Origin: Anseranas semipalmata
Taxonomy: Eukaryota; Chordata; Aves; Anseriformes; Anseranatidae
Assembly: GCA_013399115.1 (NCBI GenBank)
Contig: VXAA01002999.1
Coordinates: forward strand, 248,001 to 312,000
DNA length: 64,000 nucleotides
Direction of reading: 5' to 3'
Both the position numbers and the translations under genes were made by a program. The number at the start of each line of letters is the position of its first letter. Position 1 is the stretch's first letter. Under the pieces are notes generated by a model that saw only the letters and a program-made list of their open reading frames with translations, did no database searches and was not told the origin of the DNA. This document shows positions 13,881-25,012 of the stretch, piece by piece.

Positions 13881-16449
13881 CTGCTCCCCGGGGGATGAAA
13901 AGAGTCAATGCAAGTAAGATCCTTTTTTTTTTTTTCTTGGAACACTACTACTTCCAGCAATTTATTTGACTGACTATGCCTTCTATTACCATGTAAATTG
14001 TTTCAGGCTGCAGGGAAAAAAAGTATTAATCTCCCCTCAGTAAGTCATAAAATAAAGAAATCAATTTCAAGGTCAATTTAGTCTAAATAACACCTGCTGC
14101 CCTTTTTGTAACATGCAGACTCCTCTGAAACACTAAGTTGCTGTCTATGAAGGCATCAATATGTGATGTTTCACATAAATCAAGGTAACACGTAGTACAG
14201 TACAGCCTATTTTAACGGTACCATCTGAGGCTTAAAAAAGATTCAGACCAGCTCACTTGTCATCACACAATTTCAGCATAAGCATGATGCTTAATAACAG
14301 AAAAATAAGGTCAAAAAATTCTTGTGTGTGTAAGGGTCTGAATTTGCAAGAAGCTGTTATCTTGTAGTAGTGTTTGCTGATACCTAGGGATACTCAACTC
14401 CAGGTAGGAAGTATTCAGATCCACAAAGGATGGGCCTCAAAATACCTACTTCACAGAAGAAAAACAAATACTCCAAGCAACAAGAAATGTTTTCTCTTCA
14501 CTGCAAAGCTTATTTAAGATTTTTTTTTTCCCCAAACCAAGAATTCAGGAAAGGAAAACAACTTGAAGTTTTCTCTCCTGCCTGCATGGATGGAAAACTT
14601 TTAAGTAGAGATCCTTTTTTTTTTTTTTTTTTTTGTCAAAAATAGTTCTATGTTTCTTCTAAGTATACTTAATAGCTTCCCATGGTAGCAGAAGACTGCA
14701 TTTGATCTCTCCATAGATTCTGTGCCTTCATGCAACCTTTCCTGAAAAGTTTGCCTTGAACTCTTTAACCTGTTCTGGACCATAATAGAAAAGATTAAAG
14801 AAAACAAGGGATTTGGTGGACTGGTGAATGTATTTCTCCGCAGCACGGTAGTTTTTCCCATAAGGGAAAGAAGTGAAAAGAGAGAAGAATTACTAGAAGT
14901 GAGAAGAATGTTAATGTTGTATAAAATTATACAAGTATTCATTTTGCAGTGGAATGTTTCTAATTGCATGAGATTCTAGAAAAATAAACAGAAGGCTGGA
15001 ATGCCTATTCAAGAGCCCAAGAGATCAGAAATGTAGGGAAAGAGAAAGTGATTTGAACAAAAATGGTGTGTTTATTGAGGTCAAAGGAGCCAGATGTAAC
15101 ACTGGCATCAGAGATGCACACTGGAACGCTTTTATCAACAGGAAATTATCTTTTCAATATGCTAAGCAGAAGCTTCAAAACATTGAACAATGGATCCCTG
15201 GAAGGAACATGGAGAGATGTTTCCCTAAGATGAAGAACATAAGCAATGCAAGAACAACACTGGAATATTCCTAACTACATTCGCTGAACTGAATTGTTAA
15301 ATGTTTCCTAATCCTCAAACAGTAAGTGAAGTGGGTAAATTATTGCAGGATATGCTGTCAAATCAAGTTGAAGTAAAAAGCAAAACATCTGGAAATTTAA
15401 ATAAATACTTCCAGAATGTAATCACAAAGAAGAGCGATAAGATTAGGATGTATGACCTTGACTATTTATCTCCTCAGTAGAATTACTTCAGGTTTACTGA
15501 GGCAGAAGCTTTCAGTAACCTACAAGTCTCTCAGGGACATTTATCTAGGAGTGTTAAAAGACAATCAGGAACAGAATCTGTACAGTAATGATAATCATCA
15601 CTGGGGTCTCACAGTTAAGAAGAGTTCATCCTTGCACTGTAATAACTGGTAGATATCCCCACATATCTTGGACATCAGTACTGCCCTTGGGTATAGGGAA
15701 TATTGATTGGTAGACCTCAAAGTACAAACTTTCCGCTTAGTTTAGATAAGAAATAAGAAAGTTTCTCTCTGTGTGACACTCGGAGAAACCCAGCTGGGCT
15801 GTAATTCTACTCAAAACAGCATCATATAGCCTATCCAATAATTCCTGCTTTGCACCAACTGAAGCAAAAAGTGCTGTGCTAGAAATCTTACAGAAACATA
15901 CTCCTGTGGCACTGCATCATTGAACATATCATCAGGAATTATTAAGCTCATGAATTCTCCAATATTTCCTTTAATAGCGTTTAAAGACAAAATTTAATAC
16001 ACATGAATGTATCCTGTTGTTTGTTTGTTTGTTTTTTTCCAGGCATGGAAACATTTCTTGTACCACATCACTTCTAATCAATGAATAGTTAAATTCAGAC
16101 CCAGGTGCAGTTCCAGATGAACTGTGTTTTATACCTTGCCTTGCTTGTCCAGCTGTCACTGCTCCAACAAGAGGTACATTTAAGCAGCCAGGACTGACTC
16201 CTGGTGTTTTGGTCTGTTTCAAATACAGAGCCAGCGCCATAGTACTCAGCTGAATTTATATATTAAGTTGCTCTAACTAGGACCTGCCCTGTTACCTGAG
16301 GCTTATTTATTCTTAAATTAGAGTCACTGGATTATATATCAAATCACATTTAGTCAAATAAAGTCCCAGCAATATTAGAATTCACAGCTTGGCAGAAGGA
16401 CTGACTGTATCCACAAGGAAAGTAAACTGATTAAAATATACCTCGAGCC

Positions 16450-16471
16450 AAAAAAAAAAAAAAAAAAAAAA
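16450..16471 (+). repeat. Poly-A run
   Basis: A run of 22 A bases followed by GGCCCCC. No recognisable retroposed gene or SINE body lies immediately upstream, so it is recorded only as a homopolymer. Confidence 0.85.
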
Positions 16472-18347
16472 GGCCCCCAGAAAAACAGTTTTCTTTATGT
16501 GTAACTAAATTTCCGTTAATTTAGTAACAAGAGTCAGCTTGTAAATACCATATCTCAGAAGTAAAGGTTGCTTTTTCTTGCTGCATGTCCAGCTCTATAT
16601 TCAGAAACACTGGATTTTGGCATGTTTCATATTTTGGCCTTTATTCTTTCTCTCCTCAGCCATTTGAGCATAGAAAAATCAGAAGAGAGATAGTTGCCTT
16701 TAAGGAAAACAATCCTGCACGCAGATTGTGGGACTTGATACTAGAAGCCATAACACCCTTTTAGATTCAGCAAGAAGTACTGATGAGCACTGAAGCTCAG
16801 TTCCATTTACAGTGTTTACACTACAGTTGCCTGAAGGTTTAAACATCAATTTAATACTAAGTCGACAATACATTTTTTTACCAGCATGGCTACACAGTTT
16901 AGTCACTTAGGGCTGTGGAGAAGCTGGCCGTACCTTCCCAGCTATACCTTGGCTGGGGCAGGCTGAGCTGTGAAATCAGACACCAGTCCTCACCTTTTCT
17001 CATGCACTGATCTGTCTTCATGGCTGGGGGAGAGAAGGGGGCAGGAGGGAAGCGTGCAAGTGTGAATGCACAATATTAGGTTTAACAATCTACTCTTTGT
17101 CTTCTCTATATTCAGAAGACTCCTTCAGATTTATGTTTTTCAAATAGAAAAAAATCAGAAGCCATAAAAAAGTTGCAGAAAATAGATTAAAGAATATGCA
17201 TTATTTTCAAGTAGTCTCAATACTGCATGTGTAGGTCATAGTCTTGTACAGGTAGTGTTACCTACAACCAGTTTTGTCACTTCCTCTAGGAAACGGAATG
17301 ATATTATTTATGAAAGTTTGACTGACTTCCATATAAGCAAACCGTTATAAACATACCTCAGATTTAGGACTATGGTGCTGATTACCTGCCCTGTATTCCT
17401 AAAGGACCAGAGCCCAAGCACAGTGTTTAGGACATAAAAACGTTACAACCCTCTCCAGATGAACACAGGCCAGCAGTTCAAGAGTAGGTTAACCTGATCA
17501 AATACGCAGAGCTAGTCCTTTGTACACAAACTTACTTTTGATGGTTCTACTGTACGCAGAATCGCACTAGCAAAATGCAAAATGCATCCAGCATAGCATG
17601 TTTCAGCTGGGGAAAGCCCAGCGTGCACATATGCACTCATATCCATAGATATGCCTGAGAAGTCATAATAGGAAAACGTGAGAAAGAACATCTGCAGTAA
17701 GTATGTGCTGTCAGGCAGGAAAAGAAAGCAACCAGAAATGATCTGCTTCCATAACTGAACTTTAATTCACTTCTACCCTGGTAGTCCAAAAGCATCCTAT
17801 CACAAAGTGTTTCAACCTGATCATTTTGAAGTTGTATAAGAAATTGCTTTCATTATTTATTATTCACAGAACTGTCTTTTCTATCAAGATAGCTCAAACA
17901 TGTCATTTCTTATTTTACTGTATGTTAAGCTTTCATAGATTTCCAAGTTTAGCATCAGGTGTCAAAAGAAGTTTTTTTTAATTTATACAGAAATATTAGC
18001 AGATTTGTGTTACCAGACAGGGAAGCTATCACTTTTGAATGAAACATGATGTGGAAAATAAATACAAAAGTTCTAAGTGAAAATAATTTTGTATTTGATA
18101 TCCAAATGATTTTCCCCAATGGTATTACAATTTATGTATAAACACACTAGAAATGCTGTGTCACTACGATTCATGTAAAAATTACTTAAAAGTCATTCAT
18201 GCACTAGTTTGAACTTCCAGCAATTTGCAATCAAAGTGACAACTTCTTCCAGCTGTCAGCTGTAACTTCCATTGCCAGGAATAGCTACTGTGAGGGTTTC
18301 CATTAGAATTTAGAATATCCATATAAAGGATTTCTATCTAGGAATCT

Positions 18348-18391
18348 CAAAAAAAAAAAAAGAAAAAAGAAAAAAGAAAAGAAAAGAAAAA
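18348..18391 (+). repeat. A/G-rich simple repeat
   Basis: A block made of A runs interrupted by single G bases (AAAAAAG and AAAAG units), a typical low-complexity purine tract. Confidence 0.85.
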
Positions 18392-18710
18392 CTGCTAAAC
18401 AGCATTAGATTTTAGATTATACTAGAATTATAGATTATTTGTTAAGTTAAATAGAGGAATGAAAACTGAGTTGTTTGCTCCAGGATAGGCAATTACCAAT
18501 GAAGCTGAGAATGGGTCACAAATTGCAACTCACAAGTTCTTTGTTATGACCAACCAGATTTCAACCCATTTATGTGACAAAAATTCATACGGATCTATAA
18601 CAAGACAAGATAGTAACACCTTGTCATTATCCTGCAAAGGAAACACAAGCTCTTTCCCTAGATTAGTGCAATTACTGTAGTATGAAGGAACAGGCAATAT
18701 AAAAAGGTCT

Positions 18711-18767
18711 CCCCNNNNAAAAAAAAAAGGCCCCCCCCCCCCCCCCAAAAAAAAAAAACACTTTTTT
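18711..18767. other. Four-base assembly gap inside homopolymers
   Basis: NNNN at 18715-18718 is flanked by CCCC on one side and a run of A, then a long run of C, another run of A and a run of T on the other. Such a nested poly-A/poly-C/poly-A/poly-T structure next to a gap is more likely unresolved or mis-assembled low-complexity sequence than a biological element. The open frame crossing it is meaningless. Confidence 0.9.
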
Positions 18768-19712
18768 TTTCATAAATTATAAATAAATATATACAGCAAT
18801 AAACAATTCCTGCACTGCATCCCTACTCAGTGTGTAGGGCTCAAAGATGAAACAGAAAATCAAGTAAGAATTTCCTTTCCCTAAAATGGACACATACAAG
18901 GAGATTTGATTGATGAGACTACTTCGGATTAAACACAGAATTAAAAAATAATAATAATAATAATTAGTTTATGGTCTGATTTTTGCCTCTGCAACTGTGA
19001 TTCATAGAGTGATAAATGCACGTCTACCGGCTTATATAAAAGATAGCCTGAATTCTTTTGTAACTGACAATTGCTCATAGTAGAAGAAAATGGATTTTCC
19101 ATTATAGTACTAGACAATACACACACAACATGGTATAATATAATCATGAAGATAAATGCAAAATGCTACAGAGAGTAAACCCTTTGAGGAGGTGCTGTCT
19201 TTTTGATTAGGAAATGAATTAATAATTTAAGAAGAGCCAAAGTCACTAAAATACTTTTTAGGAAAGGTCAAAAATTCAATTAAAATAGAAACAAATATTG
19301 ATTGTTAACCACAACAAACGAGAGATTGGCAAGACTAGCAAAACTTCTGCTTTACAACAGCAAAACACACCTGAGACTACTATGTGCTTTTTAGTCAAGA
19401 AAGCCCAGTTCTTCAGTCTGCTATTGCCTGCCTTCAAATTCAGACAAGTGGCGAGGTCACCAGCATGACAAGCACTGTATTACTTAAGATTCTACTCCAA
19501 TGCACAGCAAAGGCAAAACAGAATCCCAGTGATTCCAACCAGGTCCCAAGTAGGGACTCCTGAAATATCAGTCATGGCACAAGCTCCCATAGGAGAGTCA
19601 TTAAACAATCTGACTGACACTCCAGTGAAAGTTTACAGGCTAGATTAAATGCATCTGTTTTAGATTCCTAAAACTTTCCTAATTTCATTTATTAGAATGC
19701 GTAACTACATAC

Positions 19713-19744
19713 TTTTTTTTTTTTTTTTGAGAGAGAGAGAGAGA
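19713..19744. repeat. Poly-T followed by (GA)8
   Basis: About 16 T bases run directly into eight GA dinucleotides, a compound simple repeat. Confidence 0.9.
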
Positions 19745-20498
19745 ACACCATGTAGGTTTTAAACAACTACGGCAGAATGAAGACAAGTACAAATTTTGCT
19801 CAAAGTTATCTTTCCAAGCTTCTAATATAGCAAATGTAGTAGGATTTTAAGTGTTCAGATAATTTGCTCTCCTTGTTCTATAATGAAACCTTTGGGTACA
19901 CAGCAATTTGAGAAACATCCAAATTGCAATAAAATACATAAATAACCATTCAGACTTAACTCATATCTAAAAGAATAATTAACAACCCCTTTCAAATTTA
20001 AAGTAAGGCTCATTAAAAGGTGACTTCAAGTTCCCTTTGTCATGAAAATTGAACAACAAAGCATGTTACCATGATGAACTGTAGCTGATCACTTCAACAT
20101 TTGGACTTAAAAAGAAACAGACCTTCAGCACATACCTTAATATACAGACACCCTCTGGTTATAGCAATAATGGGAAAGGTGATGTAAATATTTTTTGTTT
20201 CATGTTATGGAGTTTTCTGGGAGGGAAGGGGACTGTGCAGCAGTGCAACTTAGCTGGGTCAGTGGACAAATGAATAAATATCATTCCCACCATGCACTAG
20301 GGTAATGAGTAGGACTATAACTTAGCATTATAAATTGACATCTATTTACAAGGCTTTAAATTAGTGGACAATCTAGATTTATATTTTTAAAAAATAGTCC
20401 TACATGTTAAAGGAGGTCCTTCATGTTAAAAGCTCAGGAATTTCTGCCACAAACTGTAAACTTACTGGTTGGAACAGGCACATGATATGAAACATTTA

Positions 20499-21087
20499 TG
20501 TGAGGAAAGGGCTAACCGCTTGGGCCTGCGCTACTTTACCTGCTCTGCAAGGAACAAGAGAACCGCTCTGCCTAGAAGCCAGGCAATGATCTCTTTGTCT
20601 CTGCCCAGACCTGTAAATACGGGCCTGAGCACTTTCGCAGGATGTATTAGCAGCAACAATCCGATTACGTGACAAAACACCCAAAGTCCTGTTTTGAGAA
20701 AACTGCAGTTCCAGAGAAGAGCAAGGTCTCAGGGGATACAAGCAGAGGGCCGGAGCCAAACCTAGGCCCACACCTGGCCTGTGCCAGGTGCTCTGCTGTG
20801 CCCAGAAATGAGGGGAGATGATTTGCAGAGTTAGGGCTGGTGTAATAATATGATTGGATATGTTTGGGTAGCATTTTATTGGAAATTGTATATAAGCTAC
20901 TGAAAATTTTAATGGGAGGGGGGCCTCTTGCTCTCTCATTTCCCTGAGAGGGAAGGAGGGAGGGGGGCCTCATGATCATGACTAAACTTTAGTAAAAAAA
21001 ATAAACTTTAGTAAAAAAATTAAAAAATCTACCCTTAAGTCCTGTTTCCTCCTCATTCTTGGAACGTCCTGAGTCACTTTTGTGGCA
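20499..21087 (+). mobile_element. Endogenous retrovirus LTR (U3-R-U5)
   Basis: The segment has LTR architecture in the right order. There is a TG start near 20499, a long CG-containing U3, a TATA box (TATATAA at 20889-20895), an AATAAA signal near 20999-21004 inside an A-rich duplicated stretch, and a U5 ending in CA near 21086-21087. A primer-binding-site-like TGG follows a few bases later. The G/C-rich flavour from 20500 to 20800 and from 21080 to 21220 contrasts with the AT-rich surroundings. The U3/R junction region contains a duplicated GGGAGGGGGGCCTC motif. The exact 5' boundary is inferred, since the first bases could lie a little upstream. No gag, pol or env reading frame follows and no second LTR is seen in the window. 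Confidence 0.65.
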
Positions 21088-21092
21088 GAATT

Positions 21093-21110
21093 TGGCAACC
21101 CAGGTGGGAC
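21093..21110 (+). other. Retroviral primer-binding site
   Basis: TGGCAACCCAGGTGGGAC begins with the TGG that pairs with a tRNA CCA end and sits 5 bases after the presumed LTR end, where a minus-strand primer site belongs. From general knowledge of tRNA 3' ends, the G-rich second half (CCCAGGTGGGAC) resembles the complement of arginine tRNA(CCU). The match is imperfect in the first half, so the primer identity is tentative. Confidence 0.5.
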
Positions 21111-21260
21111 TTTGCTGACCAGTCAACTCTGTTGCCTCCCGGGGCAGACTGGGCCGCACAGTGGGCGCCTTCCCCTGTTTTCTGCCTCTCGCCAGGGCCC
21201 GCCATGAAGAGGTGAGGTGGCAGTGAGTCAAACCAGTGATTCCACGTAAATCCTGCACAG
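21111..21260 (+). mobile_element. Retroviral untranslated leader remnant, truncated
   Basis: GC-rich sequence directly follows the primer-binding site and continues to about 21220-21260, where composition returns to AT-rich host-like DNA. It contains AGAGGTGAGG (near 21208), a possible retroviral splice donor. No gag start or conserved capsid or nucleocapsid motif follows, so the provirus is broken off in its leader. Confidence 0.45.
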
Positions 21261-21302
21261 TGGTGCTTTGTTAAAGACTATAAATCCACATAAATCCTGC
21301 AA
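21244..21302 (+). repeat. Near-direct repeat at the end of the retroviral remnant
   Basis: CCACGTAAATCCTGCA is followed about 45 bases later by CCACATAAATCCTGCA, a 16-base repeat with one mismatch. It sits where the ERV leader gives way to flanking DNA. Confidence 0.7.
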
Positions 21303-24300
21303 TTTGGAAATGGGACAAGGTATATGAGAAGCAGTGGTGTGACACAGCTGTGAATATCAAACATGTATTTTAATTTTATATTTATTAGCAGCAAACAGTT
21401 TGGGAAAAAAAAAGATGTCCCTCTAGTTATCCATGCAATAAAATATGTATATATATGTATGTATTTCATGGCATAAAGAAGCTATTGACCTATTTAATCT
21501 TAATGTGTCTTTACTAATCAGGGAAAATATTTCCTTTGTAAGAACTGGACATCAGAAGTGTTTCCTATTCAATACCTAGAGCAACAATTTTAATTACTAT
21601 CATATTTAATTAGCTTTCTCTTCTGGGTTCAAGTGTCACTTGAGCCACAAATTGAAGTAAAGCATGCTGTCTCAGTAAGCTTGATGAACAGCCTTGTGTC
21701 TTCTGGAAAGTCACATCAGGGCCTAACTACAGAATTATCCTTTATACAGCAGCATTGCACAGGGGCCTCAATATAGAAATCAGGGCTCCACTCTGCTTGG
21801 CATTGAAGCCTGTCTTGGATAATCTACTTTGGGAAAACTGTAAGGAGTCTAAACATGGTAAAATGAGCAGCTACTAAAGCACAGCAGCTGTCCAGTCACA
21901 CCAGGAGTATTGCCAGTATCACAATAGTTTTTACATGGGACTCACAGATCATTAAAAAAGAGCTCCTCCCACCATATCAAAGGAAAAAAAAAAAAGTAAT
22001 ACAAATTTTCCAGGAAATAAACATAAATGGTCTCAATGGAAATTTACATTTAATAATTCCTGTGGTAAGAGAAAAGATACCTAACTGAAGTGAAGAAAAT
22101 TTGTAAGCATGGGAAAATGTTCTTGAAGGCAGAACTCACATTCCTAGGCACGTACCTAAGTGGACCAGGCTTTATTACACAGATCAAGGCCTTGAGGTTA
22201 CAGTAATCCTTACATTTAGTGTGGGTGATCTCATAACAGTTAAGGCTGTGTGACGGAAGAAAAAGGCAAGCTCCTGAAAATGTTATTGCAGACTAACTGG
22301 CCTGACTGAAACATGTCAGGAAAAGGGCATTAGTAAAAGATGTTTTTATTGTAGTGCCACCTGGGAAAGATTTGAGTCCACAAGGAGTCTGGAAAGATAA
22401 TTAAGAACTTAGTTTGGATGACACCAAACTTAAACTGATGGTTGGACATCTACTCTGGGATGTAAGGCATGCAGGCTGAGCTTCAGTTGTTCTGCAGTAC
22501 AGTTCTTATTGTTCTGTAGTACAATGTTTATTCTTATCTACGGCTTGTTTCTCTTTCTCCTCTTGTTTAGTGCAGATTGGCAAAATGGTATGTGAGACAT
22601 ACACACAGAACCTGAGGTAACAATGGCTGTAGTCAAGAAAGAACCTATGCTAATCAGGAAAGAGAAATTCTTAGTCATCCTCTGTAACAATACAGATCCC
22701 CGTATTTCATTCTCAGGTTTTAACAGTAGCAGCATGAACTGTACCTTACTCAAATCCCACAGCCATGATTGTGGTACACCTAAGTCTGCAGGACTTCACT
22801 GTACCAGAGAATTTCTTGTTTTTAACTGGGGTATAACACTTGTGTTTGGAGGAAATGTAAAGAAACTAACATCCTAATAATGTGACAACAATAGCTGTAC
22901 TTTTCACAGTTTTTTAAACAAGACAACTTAGTTTTAGCTGAATTATTTTATTTTACAATTGCAGACTGTCATGCTGACTATAAGCATCATAAACATATTA
23001 TTCATTCCTATATCATTTTATTCTGAAAATAATTTTAGCTTCTTTAATGGCATCTGCAGTTTGCCAGACTATAAATGTAGCTCCTTAGGAACCATTAGGT
23101 CTTTTAGAAACATTTAGGACATTTTTAAAAGCTTTGTTATTTAGCTTCTAATAGTTCCATAAGGATCATTAAATCTATCAGGTATGCAGGTCTTCAGAAT
23201 TATTTTTTTTTAACCACAGTAGTGGTTCCTAATGACTATGAAAATGTTGTTACACTCCATTGAGTGTGCTCTTAAAACATATTGATATGCTCAGTAAAAT
23301 GCTTATAAATATGTGTGTGTTTACCTCTTTCGAATGTTTTGGAGTTAAAATAATATTTAATATGTTTCCTAAAATAACCAAAATACTATAATTAGGGCAA
23401 GTTAGAGTAACCATTTTTTATGTGCACATTAAGTAAATTTGTTTCCACTACCCCAAAATCCTTTGCCAAAAACTAGCAGTACTTTTATAAATATGCAAAA
23501 ACTTTGAAAAGCTATTATCCCTTTTCCTTTGGTACAACGCTGCAATGGCCTACCAATATGCACACAAAATTCCTTCTGCCCAGTAAGCTATACGCAGCAT
23601 TAACAGTCAGGAAAGATATTTATGAACCACGTAACATCATTTGGATAAAAATAACAGTTACATAATAAAATCATCATCACAAATACAATTCTGATTTCAT
23701 CCTTAGCTAGAAATGTGTCTTAATGTAATCATATGATTTTTTGTTGTTTGTTTATTTCTAACAAAAAGCAGTCTCAGGAAGGACCCTCAAGCTACCCATA
23801 TAGTTATGGTTCAACCCGCCTGGCATTCCATTGTGGGGAAAATGGAATTGGAATGATATCTTTAATTTGGAAAAAGAAAAGCAGCAAAATGACTGAGTCA
23901 TTCCAGAGATGCAAACAGGTGGATTATATATATAACTAATCAGGGTATCGACTCTGCCTTCACAGAAAAGAAATTTGGGTACAGTTCAGTTCGGACTAAG
24001 CAGTGAGTGTACACAGACAATCTGAACAAACCTAATAGATGGAAGCAATAGCTGCCTGTCATAAGCATAAATAAATGAAATCAGAAGAAATTAGTTTGAA
24101 AATTGAAAACTCCCCTTGGATTAAAAGCAAACTACAGCTTTACTCTATTCCCAGTCTGATCAAATAACACATATTGTAAAGAAAAAAGGAGAAAAAAATC
24201 AAAACCAAAACAACAAAAATATTTTTCACTGGCATGTTGTTCGTGTCCACTACATGCACAGAATAGCTAGTGAAAAGCCCTCAGGAGGAAGACATGAACA

Positions 24301-24905
24301 TGCTGAGAACTAATGAGGAATTTCACAGTCTGCCATTAAGTGTTTATTTAAATTTCAGTGTAGTATGCATACCACTATGGGGAGAAGTATAAGGAAAGGA
24401 CAATAATACCAGGAAATAATAATGTGATGGCAAATAATTTGTATATTAAGCAAATATTGTTTTAAAACATTTCCTCAAGCCAATGACTGTTTAACTCTGC
24501 CCAGAGTCAGAATGCAGATAGGATAATTCTCCTTTTCTGCAACAGTAAGCCACCAGATGAGATTGCCAGCTATTTGCCTACAGTGACAACTGCAGTACAA
24601 ACACCAGAAGAAGTTAGGACAACGCAGATTTTCCCTAGTTCTGTCATTAACTATAAGTCATTCTGTAGTTTGAACTTTCGTTGAAATACCATCACCTTAT
24701 TTTATAAGGTGCTGAGGAGAGCTATAAATGGAAGCTGCCTTATGTGTGCCAAGTGCCTGAGCACTAACTACTTAGGGACACTGTCCTACACTAGTTCTCT
24801 TTCCTTCTGTCTACATAAAGGATGGTAAGAAAGCCTAAGTATCTTCCTTACATAGGCTTTTTTGTCCTGCTAGAAAATAATTTGCTTTGTTTCTGTCTTC
24901 ACCCA
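21303..24905. other. AT-rich intergenic sequence
   Basis: No gene, RNA or dispersed repeat identified. From about 22900 to 23500 the sequence is unusually free of long homopolymers and rich in TAAT/ATTA and octamer-like (ATGCAAA) motifs; see findings. Otherwise it holds scattered A runs and short chance open frames. Confidence 0.5.
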
Positions 24906-25012
24906 TGTGGTTGGGATAAAGTTAATTTTCCTGATAGTAGCTCATATGGTGCTATATTTTGGATATATAATGAAAATAGTGCTGATAACACACCAGTGTT
25001 TTAGTTGTTGCT
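24906..25012 (+). mobile_element. ERVL-like LTR fragment, same family as 3830
   Basis: GGTTGGGATAAAGTTAATTTTC, a GATAGTAGCTCATATGGTGC stretch, TTTTGGATATATAATG and GATAACACACCAGTGTTTTAG occur in order. They correspond to the left part of the avian LTR family seen at 3830. The first bases and the whole GC-rich middle and right part are missing, so this is a roughly 107-base 5' fragment in the same orientation. Confidence 0.7.

Larger units (their letters stand above)
4271..20498. other. Long AT-rich intergenic stretch
   Basis: About 16 kb with no assignable gene. It contains many homopolymer A or T runs (for example 6262-6280, 8683-8702, 13921-13935, 14610-14634, 16450-16471), an A/G-rich simple repeat near 18348-18391, and the assembly gap at 18715-18718. 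Several short open frames and isolated splice-like signals occur. The most exon-like are on the minus strand at 9124-9246, 11468-11527, 13803-13880 and 16994-17023; these are treated as findings because none could be matched to a protein family. Confidence 0.5.

Noticed and set aside
20496..21258. Minus-strand frames of 89-147 codons
   Set aside because: They are antisense to the retroviral LTR and leader and match no retroviral or host protein pattern.
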